Positions 44,141-52,628 are shown, counted from the stretch's first letter. The stretch: 59,884 bases of DNA from an archaeon (GCA_018696395.1 JABHQR010000014.1:1-59884), one strand, 5' to 3'. Translations and numbers: made by a program. The notes: a model not told the origin generated them from the sequence alone.

Positions 44141-45226
44141 ATGAAAGCTGCAATAATTTCGTTAGGAAGTGTAAGTTCACAAATGGTAGTTGAAGCTATG
44201 AAATCTTATTTTGATCAAGTAGATATGATCCAGTTAAGAGAAATTGAAGTGGATTTAGGGAAGGATTCTGGTGTTTATTATCAAGGAAAAAAGTTTCCTG
44301 ATTATGATTGTGTGTATGTTAAAGGATCATTTAGGTATGCTAATTTACTTTGTTCTATTTCTAGCATGTTAGAGGGGAAAGTTGCTTATTTACCTTTACC
44401 TTCATCAGCATTTACTGTCGTTCATAATAAACTTTTAACTCATCTAGCATTAGAACAACATAACATCCCTATGCCTAGAACTTATGTTAGTCCAAATGTT
44501 GATACTGCTAAAGCTTTATTGAAAAAAGTAAGTTATCCTATTGTAATGAAGTTTCCAGAAGGAACTCAAGGTAAGGGTGTGATGTTTGCGGATTCAGAAT
44601 CTTCTGCTTCTTCAATGTTAGATGCTTTAGGGGCTTTGAACCAACCATTTATTGTTCAAGAATATGTTGAGTCTGGTGGTACGGATGTTAGAGCATTAGT
44701 TGTCGGGGATAATGTTGTAGCAGCTATGAGGAGAAGGTCTAAAGCTGGGGAAAAGAGAGCTAATATTCATGCTGGTGGTACTGGTGAACCAGTAACACTT
44801 AATAGGGAAACATTTAATCTGGCAGTAAAAACTTCTAAAGCTTTAGGTGCTGATGTTTGTGGTGTGGATATTTTAGAAGGTCCATTGGGCCCAGTTGTGA
44901 TTGAAGCTAATATCTCTCCAGGGTTACAAGGGTTAAGTCAAGTTTCAACTATCGATATCCCTAAGGAAATAGCTAAACATTTTGCAAGAAAAACTAAAGA
45001 ATTTTTGGCACATAAAAAAATGTTGGGTGGCAAAGAAGTTATGAAAGAATTAGATATTGATTCTTTAGATAATAACCCTCAGGAATTAATAACTACTTTG
45101 AAATTTAAAGGTAATTGTGTTGTAATTCCAGAAGTGATGTCAAAACTTGCTAAACTTAATGAGTTTGATAATTATTTGATCAAAGTTAAGAAAGGCAGGA
45201 TTGAAATTGAAGAGTTTAAGATCTGA
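44141..45226 (+). CDS. rimK: RimK-family ATP-grasp glutamate ligase
   Basis: The ATP-grasp domain occupies about residues 95-285: VVHNKLLTHLALEQHNIPMP, PIVMKFPEGTQGKGV, FIVQEYVESGGTDVRALVVG, RANIHAGGTGEPV and GPVVIEANISPGLQG. These enzymes attach glutamate to ribosomal protein S6 in bacteria, or to coenzyme F420 or sarcinapterin in archaea. The last 75 residues are an added domain with an AbrB-like VVIPEVMSKLAKL strand-turn-strand. The preceding gene is a RimB-like protease. The acceptor substrate is open. Confidence 0.88.
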   Translation: MKAAIISLGSVSSQMVVEAMKSYFDQVDMIQLREIEVDLGKDSGVYYQGKKFPDYDCVYVKGSFRYANLLCSISSMLEGKVAYLPLPSSAFTVVHNKLLTHLALEQHNIPMPRTYVSPNVDTAKALLKKVSYPIVMKFPEGTQGKGVMFADSESSASSMLDALGALNQPFIVQEYVESGGTDVRALVVGDNVVAAMRRRSKAGEKRANIHAGGTGEPVTLNRETFNLAVKTSKALGADVCGVDILEGPLGPVVIEANISPGLQGLSQVSTIDIPKEIAKHFARKTKEFLAHKKMLGGKEVMKELDIDSLDNNPQELITTLKFKGNCVVIPEVMSKLAKLNEFDNYLIKVKKGRIEIEEFKI

Positions 45227-45242
45227 ATAAGATGATTATTAA

Positions 45243-45980
45243 TTATTTCCTTCGAGTTAGTTTACAAATATCTAAATCAATAAAGTAGATCTCTCTTTGT
45301 GGTGTCATAATCAAGTTTCTTGGTTTAATATCTCTAGCAATAATTCCTTTATGGTATAAATCAAATTTAATATTTTCAATAATCTGTTTATTTTTTGGAT
45401 TATCTTTTTCATGAACCATTAATTCTCTTCCAGGGATATATTCTTTTAGAATTGCATAATGTGAACAATCTCCCCAACATGCACCTAAGTCAATAATTAA
45501 TTTTGGGATTCTTGGAACACTTTCTAAAATACTTAATAATTCTGATTCTAATTGGGTCTGGCCAGTTGGCGGAGAATAATATGCTTTGGCAAACTTTTCT
45601 CCAAATTCACTACAAAATTTCTTTTTAGGTTCAAAAACATTTTGATATTCTTGGCCAAACATAGAAACTAAATTTTTCTTTCTTTCTTTTAATTCAGAAC
45701 GTTTATCTTCTGATAATCTTTTTTCATCAACTTTATCAATTTTTAAAATATAATTCTTTCCTTTAATATTTACTTGATAAACTTTACAACTGCCTTTAAA
45801 CTCTTTAATAACTTCTAAATGTAAACCTAACTGGTAAGGTAAGTCATTATTACTATGGTTATTTGTTAAATTTGGTTTATTATTCAAATCATAGATAATA
45901 TCTTCTATGTTATCAATGGGCCTGATTAAATTAATTTGATCATTAGGTTCAAAATTATGTTCTAATTGGTTTAAAATCAT
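45243..45980 (-). CDS. Protein-kinase-like (RIO/ABC1-type fold) protein
   Basis: This 245-aa protein has kinase-fold landmarks: YILKIDKVDE with the ATP-binding Lys, the hinge ILKEYIPGREL, the catalytic loop HKGIIARDIKPRNLIM (with ARD for HRD, Asp retained) and FIDLDICKL as the DFG equivalent (DLD). The glycine-rich loop is not clear, as in atypical kinases. The substrate is unknown. It converges on rimK with a 16-bp gap. Confidence 0.72.
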   Translation of the reverse strand: MILNQLEHNFEPNDQINLIRPIDNIEDIIYDLNNKPNLTNNHSNNDLPYQLGLHLEVIKEFKGSCKVYQVNIKGKNYILKIDKVDEKRLSEDKRSELKERKKNLVSMFGQEYQNVFEPKKKFCSEFGEKFAKAYYSPPTGQTQLESELLSILESVPRIPKLIIDLGACWGDCSHYAILKEYIPGRELMVHEKDNPKNKQIIENIKFDLYHKGIIARDIKPRNLIMTPQREIYFIDLDICKLTRRK

Positions 45981-46065
45981 ATTTTAATTAGAAATAAGTC
46001 TGTTTTATAAATATTAGTGAGATTACTTCTGATAAGTGGTTAAACTGAATATTGTGGTGAGTGAG

Positions 46066-46701
46066 TTAATATTCAATTCCTCTTCTTGCTGGTACGCCTT
46101 TGTCAAAGTAATGTTTTTCTGCACGCATTTCTGTGACTAAATCTGCCATTTCCATTATTTCAATGGGAGCGCCTCTACCGGTAAGAACAATTTCAATATG
46201 TTTCGGTTTATTTGCCATTAAATTAAGTACGAGTTCGGTGTTAAGTAATCCTATAGACATGGCAGTATTGATTTCGTCAAGAATAACTAATGGGTAATTT
46301 CCACTCATAACTATCTCTAATGTTTTTTTGAATGCTTCTTCGACATAATCTTTTTGTATATCGTCGTTTAAGAAGCAATATCTACAAGTACTACATTCTA
46401 TCTCTTCACGAACATAATCAAACAACTTTTTGTTTTTATCTTCATTACTTAATTTGTAAAATCCTTGGATTTTCAATTGTTTCTGTTGTTTAACACAAGG
46501 TCTTCCAAATTGGACAATTTCAAAATTAGGTATGAAATTTTTAGCTGCGACATATTCACCTGTGTATGCTCCTCCTTTCATATATTGTATCATAAATACA
46601 TTGAACCCTTGACCTGCAGAACGTAAGGCTAAACCTAAAGAAGCAGTAGTTTTACCTTTTCCTTCACCTGTATAAACATGAACTAATCCTTGGTGTTTCA
46701 T
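46066..46701 (-). CDS. cobO: Corrinoid ATP adenosyltransferase (CobO/BtuR type) with Cys insert
   Basis: This enzyme makes adenosylcobalamin. The P-loop VYTGEGKGKTTASLGLALRS (residues about 9-28), IQYMKGG and LVILDEINTAM match the family. An insertion of about 35 residues contains CSTCRYCFLNDD, a cysteine cluster (CxxCxxC) not usual in CobO, which may hold a metal or serve in redox. The gene lies 52 bp behind the B12-dependent ribonucleotide reductase on the same strand, so its product would directly supply that enzyme's cofactor. Confidence 0.88.
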   Translation of the reverse strand: MKHQGLVHVYTGEGKGKTTASLGLALRSAGQGFNVFMIQYMKGGAYTGEYVAAKNFIPNFEIVQFGRPCVKQQKQLKIQGFYKLSNEDKNKKLFDYVREEIECSTCRYCFLNDDIQKDYVEEAFKKTLEIVMSGNYPLVILDEINTAMSIGLLNTELVLNLMANKPKHIEIVLTGRGAPIEIMEMADLVTEMRAEKHYFDKGVPARRGIEY

Positions 46702-46753
46702 TTTTATATTTTGAAATATTTATTTGATAATTTATTATTTGATTTTAATTATC

Positions 46754-48787
46754 TTAAAATCTTGAATTTAATACTTGTAAGTCTTTACTTCCATCTCGAT
46801 AAATTGTAATCCCTTTACATCCTAATTTGTATGCTAGTAAGAATATCTCTTTAACATCTTCAACAGTAGAATAGTAGGGGATATTTACTGTTTTTGAAAT
46901 GGCACCATCAACATGTCTTTGAAATGCAGCTTGCATTCTAACATGTTCTTCTGGGCTAAGATCCATTGAAGTTAAAAAAATTCTTTTGATATGTTTTGGT
47001 ATGCCTTCAACATTTTGTAATGAACCTGCTTTTGCAATATTTTTCATTAAATCTTCATCATAAAATCCTTCTTCTCTAGCAACTTTTTCAAATAATGGAT
47101 TAACTTCTAATAATTCATATTGTGAAGTTTTTCTTAAATAAGATAAAGCAAATAATGGTTCGATGCTTGGTGAACATGATGCTATGATTGATAATGTCCC
47201 AGTTGGGGAGATTGCAGTTTTGGTAGCATTTCTTACTCTGTGATATTCATTATTGTTATCATATAATGACCCTTCAAAATTAGGAAATATTCCTCTCTTT
47301 TTTGCAAGGTCACAACTTGCTGCACGAGCCTCATCATTAATAAATTTCATAACAGTGTCTGCATAATTTAATGCTTCTTGGGAATTGTATGGTATTTTTA
47401 ATTTAACTAACATATCTGCCCAACCCATAATCCCCAGTCCAAACTTCCTGTTACCTTTGACAATGTTTCTTGTTTTGGTAAGGTGGAAATTGTTGGCTTC
47501 AATTGCATTGTCCATAAAATGTACTGCGGAATGAACTGTCCCCTTAAGTTTATCCCAATAAACTTCTGTACGATTAATTTCTTCTCCTTGAATAATATGT
47601 TTTGATAAATTAATTGAACCTAAAATTACTGATTCGTATGGTAACATTGGTTGTTCTCCACAAGGACTAGTAGTTTCAATAATACCCAATTTTGGTGTAG
47701 GGTTACTTCTTTCATTATTCATTCTGTCTAAGAAAACAATTCCAGGATCACCATTTTTCCAAGCCATAGTGGAGATTAGATCTAATGTTCTTTTAGCATT
47801 TAATTGACCAATCGGTTTATTATCTCTTGGATTTATTAAATCATAATTCTGTTCATTTTGTAAAGCTTCCATGAATCTGTTTGTTAATCCAATTGATAAG
47901 TTGAAATTGGTAATGACTTCTTGACTTTCTTTACATGTGATAAAATCTAATATGTCTGGATGGTCAACCCTAAGAATTGCCATATTAGCTCCGGCCCTTC
48001 TTCCACCTTGTTTGATTTCACTTAATGCTTTATCATAAATTTTTAAGAAAGCTAGTGGTCCTGAAGAAACCCGTAATAGGTTGTTAACCCTATCTGCTCT
48101 TGGTCTTATTCTTGAAAATGAAAAACCAGTTCCACCTCCACGTTGATGAATTATAGCTGCATCTTTCAGAGCGTTAAAAATACTCTCAGTTGAATCTTTT
48201 ATGGGTAAACAGAATACAGAAGATAGTTGGCCATTAATGTTTCCTGCATTCATTAACATTGGTGAATTAGGTAAAAATTCTAAGTTTAACATTAAATTAA
48301 GAAACTTTTCTTTAACTACTTCATAATCTCCTCCAAATTGTTCTTCAGCTAAAGCAATATGGCTAGCAACTCTTTCGAACATGCCTTTTGGAGTTTCTAT
48401 GATTTTTCCAGTTTTATCTCGGTTTAAGTATCTAGTTTCAATAATTTTAAATGAGTTAATTCCTAACTTACAATCATCAATAACTCCACTAGAGGCTTTA
48501 ACATCACGTAACTCTTTCCTTTTTTGTCTGTAAAGAATAAAACTTTTTGCAACTTTACTATGTCCTTCTTCCATTAATATTTTTTCAATAAGGTCTTGAA
48601 CAATTTCTACATTAATCGCTTCTTCTTCCATTAAAAAGATGTAATCTTGGACTAATCCTGCCAGTTCTGAAGCTAAATTTTCGTTTTTCTCCCCTGTTGA
48701 AAGAATTGCTTTATAGATTGCAGTAGTAATTTTACCAGGATCATAATCTATGACCTCTCCAGTTCTTTTCTTTATTTTAATGGGCAT
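46754..48787 (-). CDS. nrdJ: Adenosylcobalamin-dependent (class II) ribonucleoside-diphosphate reductase
   Basis: This 677-aa enzyme makes deoxyribonucleotides. An ATP-cone occupies about residues 1-95, then the barrel follows with NSPMLMNAG, VFCLPIKDS (first redox Cys), GGGTGFSFSRIR, the thiyl-radical site TSPCGEQPMLPYE, AISPTGTLSIIA and KGITIYRDGSKDLQVL. The protein stops just after that segment. Most class II enzymes have a further C-terminal tail with a CxxC or zinc motif that reduces the active site, and this is missing. A separate reductant, such as a thioredoxin, may act directly. Confidence 0.93.
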   Translation of the reverse strand: MPIKIKKRTGEVIDYDPGKITTAIYKAILSTGEKNENLASELAGLVQDYIFLMEEEAINVEIVQDLIEKILMEEGHSKVAKSFILYRQKRKELRDVKASSGVIDDCKLGINSFKIIETRYLNRDKTGKIIETPKGMFERVASHIALAEEQFGGDYEVVKEKFLNLMLNLEFLPNSPMLMNAGNINGQLSSVFCLPIKDSTESIFNALKDAAIIHQRGGGTGFSFSRIRPRADRVNNLLRVSSGPLAFLKIYDKALSEIKQGGRRAGANMAILRVDHPDILDFITCKESQEVITNFNLSIGLTNRFMEALQNEQNYDLINPRDNKPIGQLNAKRTLDLISTMAWKNGDPGIVFLDRMNNERSNPTPKLGIIETTSPCGEQPMLPYESVILGSINLSKHIIQGEEINRTEVYWDKLKGTVHSAVHFMDNAIEANNFHLTKTRNIVKGNRKFGLGIMGWADMLVKLKIPYNSQEALNYADTVMKFINDEARAASCDLAKKRGIFPNFEGSLYDNNNEYHRVRNATKTAISPTGTLSIIASCSPSIEPLFALSYLRKTSQYELLEVNPLFEKVAREEGFYDEDLMKNIAKAGSLQNVEGIPKHIKRIFLTSMDLSPEEHVRMQAAFQRHVDGAISKTVNIPYYSTVEDVKEIFLLAYKLGCKGITIYRDGSKDLQVLNSRF

Positions 48788-48891
48788 GAGTGTGTAAAAT
48801 ATATCTTCATTTATATAATTTTTAGTTGTGTGGTGGTTATATCAACAATCTTTGTAATAAACCTTAAATAAAACGCTTCTCTTTGGAATTT

Positions 48892-49434
48892 ATGTTACTT
48901 TTACTTAAGGCATTGTACTTTTTTTTACCAGCATATTTTGCTAACATGGCTCCAGTAATTTTCAAGAAAGTTCCAGTACTTAGTAAGCCAATAAGTAAGA
49001 AATTGTTTGGAAAGAACAAAACCTGGCGAGGATTAGTGAGTGCAGTGTTGGTTGGATTTTTAGTTTATCTTGTCCAAGTTTTATTATATCGATTTAGTTT
49101 GGTTGGAAACGGTTTTTTTTGGATTTTTTTACAAGAGATATCTTTAATTAATTATTTAGAATACTCATTATTGTTAGGTTTTTTTTTATCTTTAGGGGCA
49201 ATACTTGGTGATATTTTTGAAAGCTATATCAAAAGAAAGTTAGGGTTTAAGCCAGGTCAGTCTTGGTTTCCATTTGACCAATTAGATTTTGTAGTGGGGG
49301 CGTTGTTATTATCTATGTTAATTTATTTTCCAGATGTATTGACAATAATTCTGTTATTATCAATCAGTCCATTGTTACACCTAACGATTAATTATGTTGC
49401 TTATTTTTTGGGTATAAGGGAAGTTAAATACTAA
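48892..49434 (+). CDS. carS: CDP-archaeol synthase
   Basis: This membrane enzyme activates archaetidic-type lipid (unsaturated archaetidic acid) with CTP, the step before polar head groups are added. The CarS features are FGKNKTWRG near residue 40, LGAILGDIFESYIKRKLGFK and SWFPFDQLDFVVGAL. There are about five membrane segments. I use the ATG at 48892, where the conserved N terminus begins; a TTG at 48883 would add three residues. It marks the organism as making archaeal ether lipids. The convergent neighbour is the matching CDP-alcohol transferase. Confidence 0.92.
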   Translation: MLLLLKALYFFLPAYFANMAPVIFKKVPVLSKPISKKLFGKNKTWRGLVSAVLVGFLVYLVQVLLYRFSLVGNGFFWIFLQEISLINYLEYSLLLGFFLSLGAILGDIFESYIKRKLGFKPGQSWFPFDQLDFVVGALLLSMLIYFPDVLTIILLLSISPLLHLTINYVAYFLGIREVKY

Positions 49435-49451
49435 TCATTTGGTGTTAATTA

Positions 49452-50051
49452 TTAAATTTTGAATTTCTTTTTTAGATAATATTCTCCTTGAGACATTAGT
49501 GAATATAATGAAATCGCTCCGATTGTTAAGTAAGTTGCTATGGCAAGGAAATTAACTGAAATCAAAGGGCCTAAAACAAAAAGAATAATCAAAGCTGTTG
49601 TTCTAGAAAACATAACTGGACTTTTCATATCACTAATCAAATGAATTGATTGTGTTAATACAAATATTGCTCCAATGATAATAATATAATAATCTCCTAA
49701 TATGAAGAATATCCTTACCAGAATTGCAAGAGTTATTAACCTATCAATAGTTGAATCTAAATATTTCCCGAATTCACTTTCAGTGCTTTTAATTCTGGCA
49801 ATAACCCCATCAAAACTGTCAGCTAGAAGGTGGATTATCATAAACAATAGGGATAGTAAGTAATTGTCAAATAAATAATAAGCTCCAATAATACCTGATA
49901 ATAAAGATAATGTGCTCATTAGTGAAGCATTAACTTTTAATTTAATTAGGAACTTAGCAGGTTTGTTTAATATCTTGTCTCTCACTTTTCTAGTTTTTTC
50001 TATCCCATTAGTAACGAATGAATCCATGGTAAAATATATAAAGTGGGCCAT
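49452..50051 (-). CDS. CDP-alcohol phosphatidyltransferase family protein
   Basis: This 199-aa membrane enzyme swaps the CMP of CDP-archaeol for a polar head group. The full family motif D..DG..AR........G...D...D is present as DSFDGVIARIKSTESEFGK followed by YLDSTIDR. There are about five or six membrane segments. Inositol phosphate, serine or glycerol phosphate could be the acceptor. The ATG at 50051 lies about 22-25 bp behind an ATATATTTA box and may be leaderless; an ATG at 50027 is the alternative. It stands tail-to-tail with carS, the preceding step of lipid synthesis. Confidence 0.9.
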   Translation of the reverse strand: MAHFIYFTMDSFVTNGIEKTRKVRDKILNKPAKFLIKLKVNASLMSTLSLLSGIIGAYYLFDNYLLSLLFMIIHLLADSFDGVIARIKSTESEFGKYLDSTIDRLITLAILVRIFFILGDYYIIIIGAIFVLTQSIHLISDMKSPVMFSRTTALIILFVLGPLISVNFLAIATYLTIGAISLYSLMSQGEYYLKKKFKI

Positions 50052-50091
50052 ATAAAAAACTTACTGTAAATATATTATCAGGGGCATTACT

Positions 50092-50769
50092 ATGAAAAGA
50101 TTATTTATTGAAACTAAGTATCAAGGAGATTTAGGGTTAACCAGTCAGTTACTGAAAGAACTTTTAAACAGGTTAAGTAATACTAAATCTGTTACTCTTG
50201 CTTGTAGTGTTCAATATTTAGATTATTTGTCTGAAATAAAATCTGTTCTTGAGGCAAATGGTAAATATGTTAAATTATATCAAAGTAAGCATGGTAAATA
50301 TCCTGGCCAAGTACTTGGTTGTGATATTCATTTGTTTAATAAAGTTGAAACTTTTCTTTACTTAGGTGATGGTTTATTTCATCCCAGTGCACTAGCATAT
50401 TCTCATCAAATTGACATTATTATACTTAATCCAATGTCCAAGAAAGTTGAACTGTTTGATAAAGAGTATTGGTTTAGGGCTAAGAAAAGAAAAAATGCTT
50501 TACTTGCTAAATTGATCACTTATGATGATGTGGGCGTGTTAGTAACTTCAAAGCCAGGTCAAAATCAAAGTAAAACTATTGATTTATTGAGATTAAAATT
50601 GGAAGAAAAGGGGAAAAATGTTTTTGTTTTTATTGGTGATAATATTAATACTTCTAAACTTGAAGATTTTAATTTTGTTGATGTTTGGATTAATTCTGCT
50701 TGCCCTAGGATTATTGAAGATTTTCCATGTTTAAATTTTGATGACTTAAAAGAAATTGAATATTTCTAA
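50092..50769 (+). CDS. dph2: Split diphthamide synthase Dph2, domains 2-3
   Basis: The 225 aa align with archaeal Dph2 from just after domain 1 to its end. The second cluster-ligand Cys is in PGQVLGCDIH (residue 77), YLGDGLFHPSALAYS and GVLVTSKPGQNQS follow, and the third ligand Cys is in WINSACPRIIED (residue 204), with LNFDDLKEIEYF at the end. The first domain, with the first Cys, is missing and is encoded at 38377-38625. Together the pieces give 307 aa, close to a normal archaeal Dph2. A CAGGGGC site lies 8 bases before the ATG, so this half is translated from its own start. Confidence 0.85.
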   Translation: MKRLFIETKYQGDLGLTSQLLKELLNRLSNTKSVTLACSVQYLDYLSEIKSVLEANGKYVKLYQSKHGKYPGQVLGCDIHLFNKVETFLYLGDGLFHPSALAYSHQIDIIILNPMSKKVELFDKEYWFRAKKRKNALLAKLITYDDVGVLVTSKPGQNQSKTIDLLRLKLEEKGKNVFVFIGDNINTSKLEDFNFVDVWINSACPRIIEDFPCLNFDDLKEIEYF

Positions 50770-50846
50770 CTTTATGATTTTGTAATTTTATGTTTCTTGT
50801 TATAATTGTAAAGTATATTGGACTTCTCTCGTCGAGAATTAGAAAG

Positions 50847-50856
50847 GTTTAAATAC
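50847..50856 (+). promoter_or_regulatory. TATA box of the Lys-rich protein gene
   Basis: GTTTAAATAC matches the archaeal promoter box seen before other strongly expressed genes here. It predicts a leader of about 55-60 nt. Confidence 0.5.
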
Positions 50857-50881
50857 TGAAAAAGTTTACTGGGATTGGTAA

Positions 50882-50900
50882 AAGTCGTAATCATCGACTT
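50882..50900 (+). promoter_or_regulatory. Inverted repeat at the transcript start of the Lys-rich gene
   Basis: AAGTCG, 7-base loop TAATCAT and CGACTT form a perfect 6-bp hairpin near the predicted start of the message, before the GGTGAGGTG ribosome site (50917-50925). Confidence 0.35.
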
Positions 50901-50935
50901 AAACTAAAAAAAAGTGGTGAGGTGTCATATAATAA

Positions 50936-51373
50936 ATGGCAAAAGCTGAAACTGTTGCAAAAACAGGAATTAAGAAAGAAACTGGTTACCTTTACTTTAT
51001 TGATAAGAAAGGTCACGTATCAAGGGCTATCATGAGCCGAGCTGGACGAACTAAAGGTAAGTCCAAGAAGGAAGTTGTTGCTAAAATTGGTATCGACAAG
51101 GAATCTGGTTACCTATACTTTATTGATAAGAAAGGTAATGTATGTCGGGCTAAGATGGCTAGAGGGAGAAAAGCAGGTAAGAAAAAAGTAGCTAAAAGGA
51201 AAGTTGTTAAGAAAAAAGTTACTAAGAAAAAAGTAGTGAAAAAGAAAGTAGCTAAGAAAAAGCCTGTAAAGAAAAAAGTAACTAAAAAGAAAGTTGTTAA
51301 GAAAAAAGCAGTTAAGAAGAAAGTAGTAAAAAAGAAAGCAACTAAGAAAAAAGTTACTAAAAAGAAAAAGTAA
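50936..51373 (+). CDS. Lys-rich protein with two GYLYFIDKKG repeats and a histone-H1-like tail
   Basis: The 145-aa protein has two copies of a unit of the form GIxKExGYLYFIDKKGxVxRAxM (about residues 11-36 and 51-76). The remaining tail consists almost entirely of KKKV/KKKT/KKKA pentads, like the tail of bacterial histone-H1-like proteins. Strong positive charge suggests DNA or RNA binding, perhaps nucleoid compaction. The aromatic GYLYFID units are short and may each form a beta-hairpin. I know of no characterised function. The TATA box, hairpin and GAGGTG site suggest strong expression. Confidence 0.8.
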   Translation: MAKAETVAKTGIKKETGYLYFIDKKGHVSRAIMSRAGRTKGKSKKEVVAKIGIDKESGYLYFIDKKGNVCRAKMARGRKAGKKKVAKRKVVKKKVTKKKVVKKKVAKKKPVKKKVTKKKVVKKKAVKKKVVKKKATKKKVTKKKK

Positions 51374-51413
51374 TTTTTTAATTTAATTTTTATTTATTTC
51401 TTTTTTTAATCAA
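51374..51413 (+). terminator. T-rich terminator after the Lys-rich gene
   Basis: TTTTTTAATTTAATTTTTATTTATTTCTTTTTTT follows the stop codon in the manner of archaeal intrinsic termination. Confidence 0.5.
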
Positions 51414-51440
51414 ATTATTATCAGTTAATGAGTCAATAGA

Positions 51441-51833
51441 ATGGCAATCAATGAATGGAACATCTGGAAAAGATTAGGTTGGGTAAAGGAACATGAATAC
51501 AAGAGGGTCCATCCAATTGAAGATATTAAGGAAGTTATTGATTTTCTAGAAAATTTGAATTCTGATGTGAAAGAACTACTTCCTGATTTAAATAAATTAT
51601 TAGAACTTGAAAAAGAAAGGAAAGTTGCTGAAGAGGGTATTGTTCAAATGAATCTTGAATCACAGGGTGAAGTTTTAAAGAAGTTGATGCTAAGGTATTC
51701 TTTATTTATTGATGATACTGATATTAACTGGATTAGGTTAAAAAGAGTTTCTAAACAATTTATTGATAATTGTAATCATTCTGGTATGAAAGATTATGTT
51801 AAAGAAAATAAAAACAAATTTAAATTTTGGTAA
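51441..51833 (+). CDS. Small helical protein of unknown function
   Basis: A 130-aa acidic, mostly helical protein (Leu, Glu, Lys, Asp and Ile rich) that I do not recognise. It starts NEWNIWKRLGWVKEHEYKRV, and a Leu-rich helix follows at about 30-80. There is no signal peptide or membrane helix. There is no good ribosome site before the ATG. It may share regulation with the Lys-rich gene 67 bp upstream, but a T-rich terminator lies between them. Confidence 0.6.
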   Translation: MAINEWNIWKRLGWVKEHEYKRVHPIEDIKEVIDFLENLNSDVKELLPDLNKLLELEKERKVAEEGIVQMNLESQGEVLKKLMLRYSLFIDDTDINWIRLKRVSKQFIDNCNHSGMKDYVKENKNKFKFW

Positions 51834-51879
51834 TTATACTATTTGCACTTTCTTAGTTAGAATAATATCAATAAAAAAA

Positions 51880-52443
51880 TTATCCTCTTGTGAAAATTTT
51901 ATATTTTTCATTACCTTGAATTTCAGATACAATTCTTTTTACAACAATACCTTTTGGGTCAGGTAATAATTTTACTCTTTCCTTTAAATCTTGAAAATTT
52001 TCAAACAATTTTTCTTTACGAGCTTCAAGTATCATTTTCATATGTTTTTTTCCTAATCCTGGCAAAAGTTCTAATTGATGCATTCTTAAAGATAAGGGTT
52101 GAGCTGTGTTAAAAAATACTACAAATTTAGCTTCATCTTGTTCAATTATTTTTGAGATTGCATGTTCTAACTCTGCTTTAGCAGTTGTGGTTAGTTTTTC
52201 AAATGGGATTCTTCCTTTGGTATGATGTATCTCTTCTCTTTTACCTGAACCAATGTAAACTTCTTGTTGAGGTTGCAAAAATGCGTCTCTTTTTGGAACT
52301 AGTTCTAATATTGTCAAATGTTCCTTTCCAACTGCTTGTGCTATTGAATCTTTGGAAAATGAACTGTTTGAAGACATAGCATAACCATATTTAAGATAGT
52401 CCAATACTATTGCTTTTTCTTCTGGTACAAACCTCTGATTCAT
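51880..52443 (-). CDS. DUF655 RNA-binding protein
   Basis: This 187-aa protein matches the archaeal DUF655 family, which has an OB-like N-terminal part (AIVLDYLKYGY, VYIGSGKREEIHHTKGRI) and a helix-hairpin-helix (LLPGLGKKHMKMILEAR) followed by a C-terminal segment ending GNEKYKIFTRG. It is usually encoded between rpoF and the dim1/ksgA rRNA methylase, and is thought to act in ribosome assembly or RNA metabolism. Here rpoF and L21e are upstream, but no ksgA follows. A GAGGG site precedes the ATG. Confidence 0.9.
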   Translation of the reverse strand: MNQRFVPEEKAIVLDYLKYGYAMSSNSSFSKDSIAQAVGKEHLTILELVPKRDAFLQPQQEVYIGSGKREEIHHTKGRIPFEKLTTTAKAELEHAISKIIEQDEAKFVVFFNTAQPLSLRMHQLELLPGLGKKHMKMILEARKEKLFENFQDLKERVKLLPDPKGIVVKRIVSEIQGNEKYKIFTRG

Positions 52444-52628
52444 TTTTTACGAGCCCTCACAAATTATTTCTTTTTCTGTTAAAGTTATATTATTAATGTT
52501 ATCAAGTTAATAAAACTTATTGTTTTTTTTATTTTTTAAACTTTTATTCTATGTTAATTAAATTTAAATATTAACAATATCATTTAAATCATAATGTAAA
52601 TTAAATAGAAAAATGATTGAGTTAAAAA

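Noticed and set aside
45243-45980. Kinase-like protein as a canonical Ser/Thr kinase
   Set aside because: HRD is ARD, DFG is DLD and no clear glycine loop is visible, so only an atypical kinase fold can be claimed.
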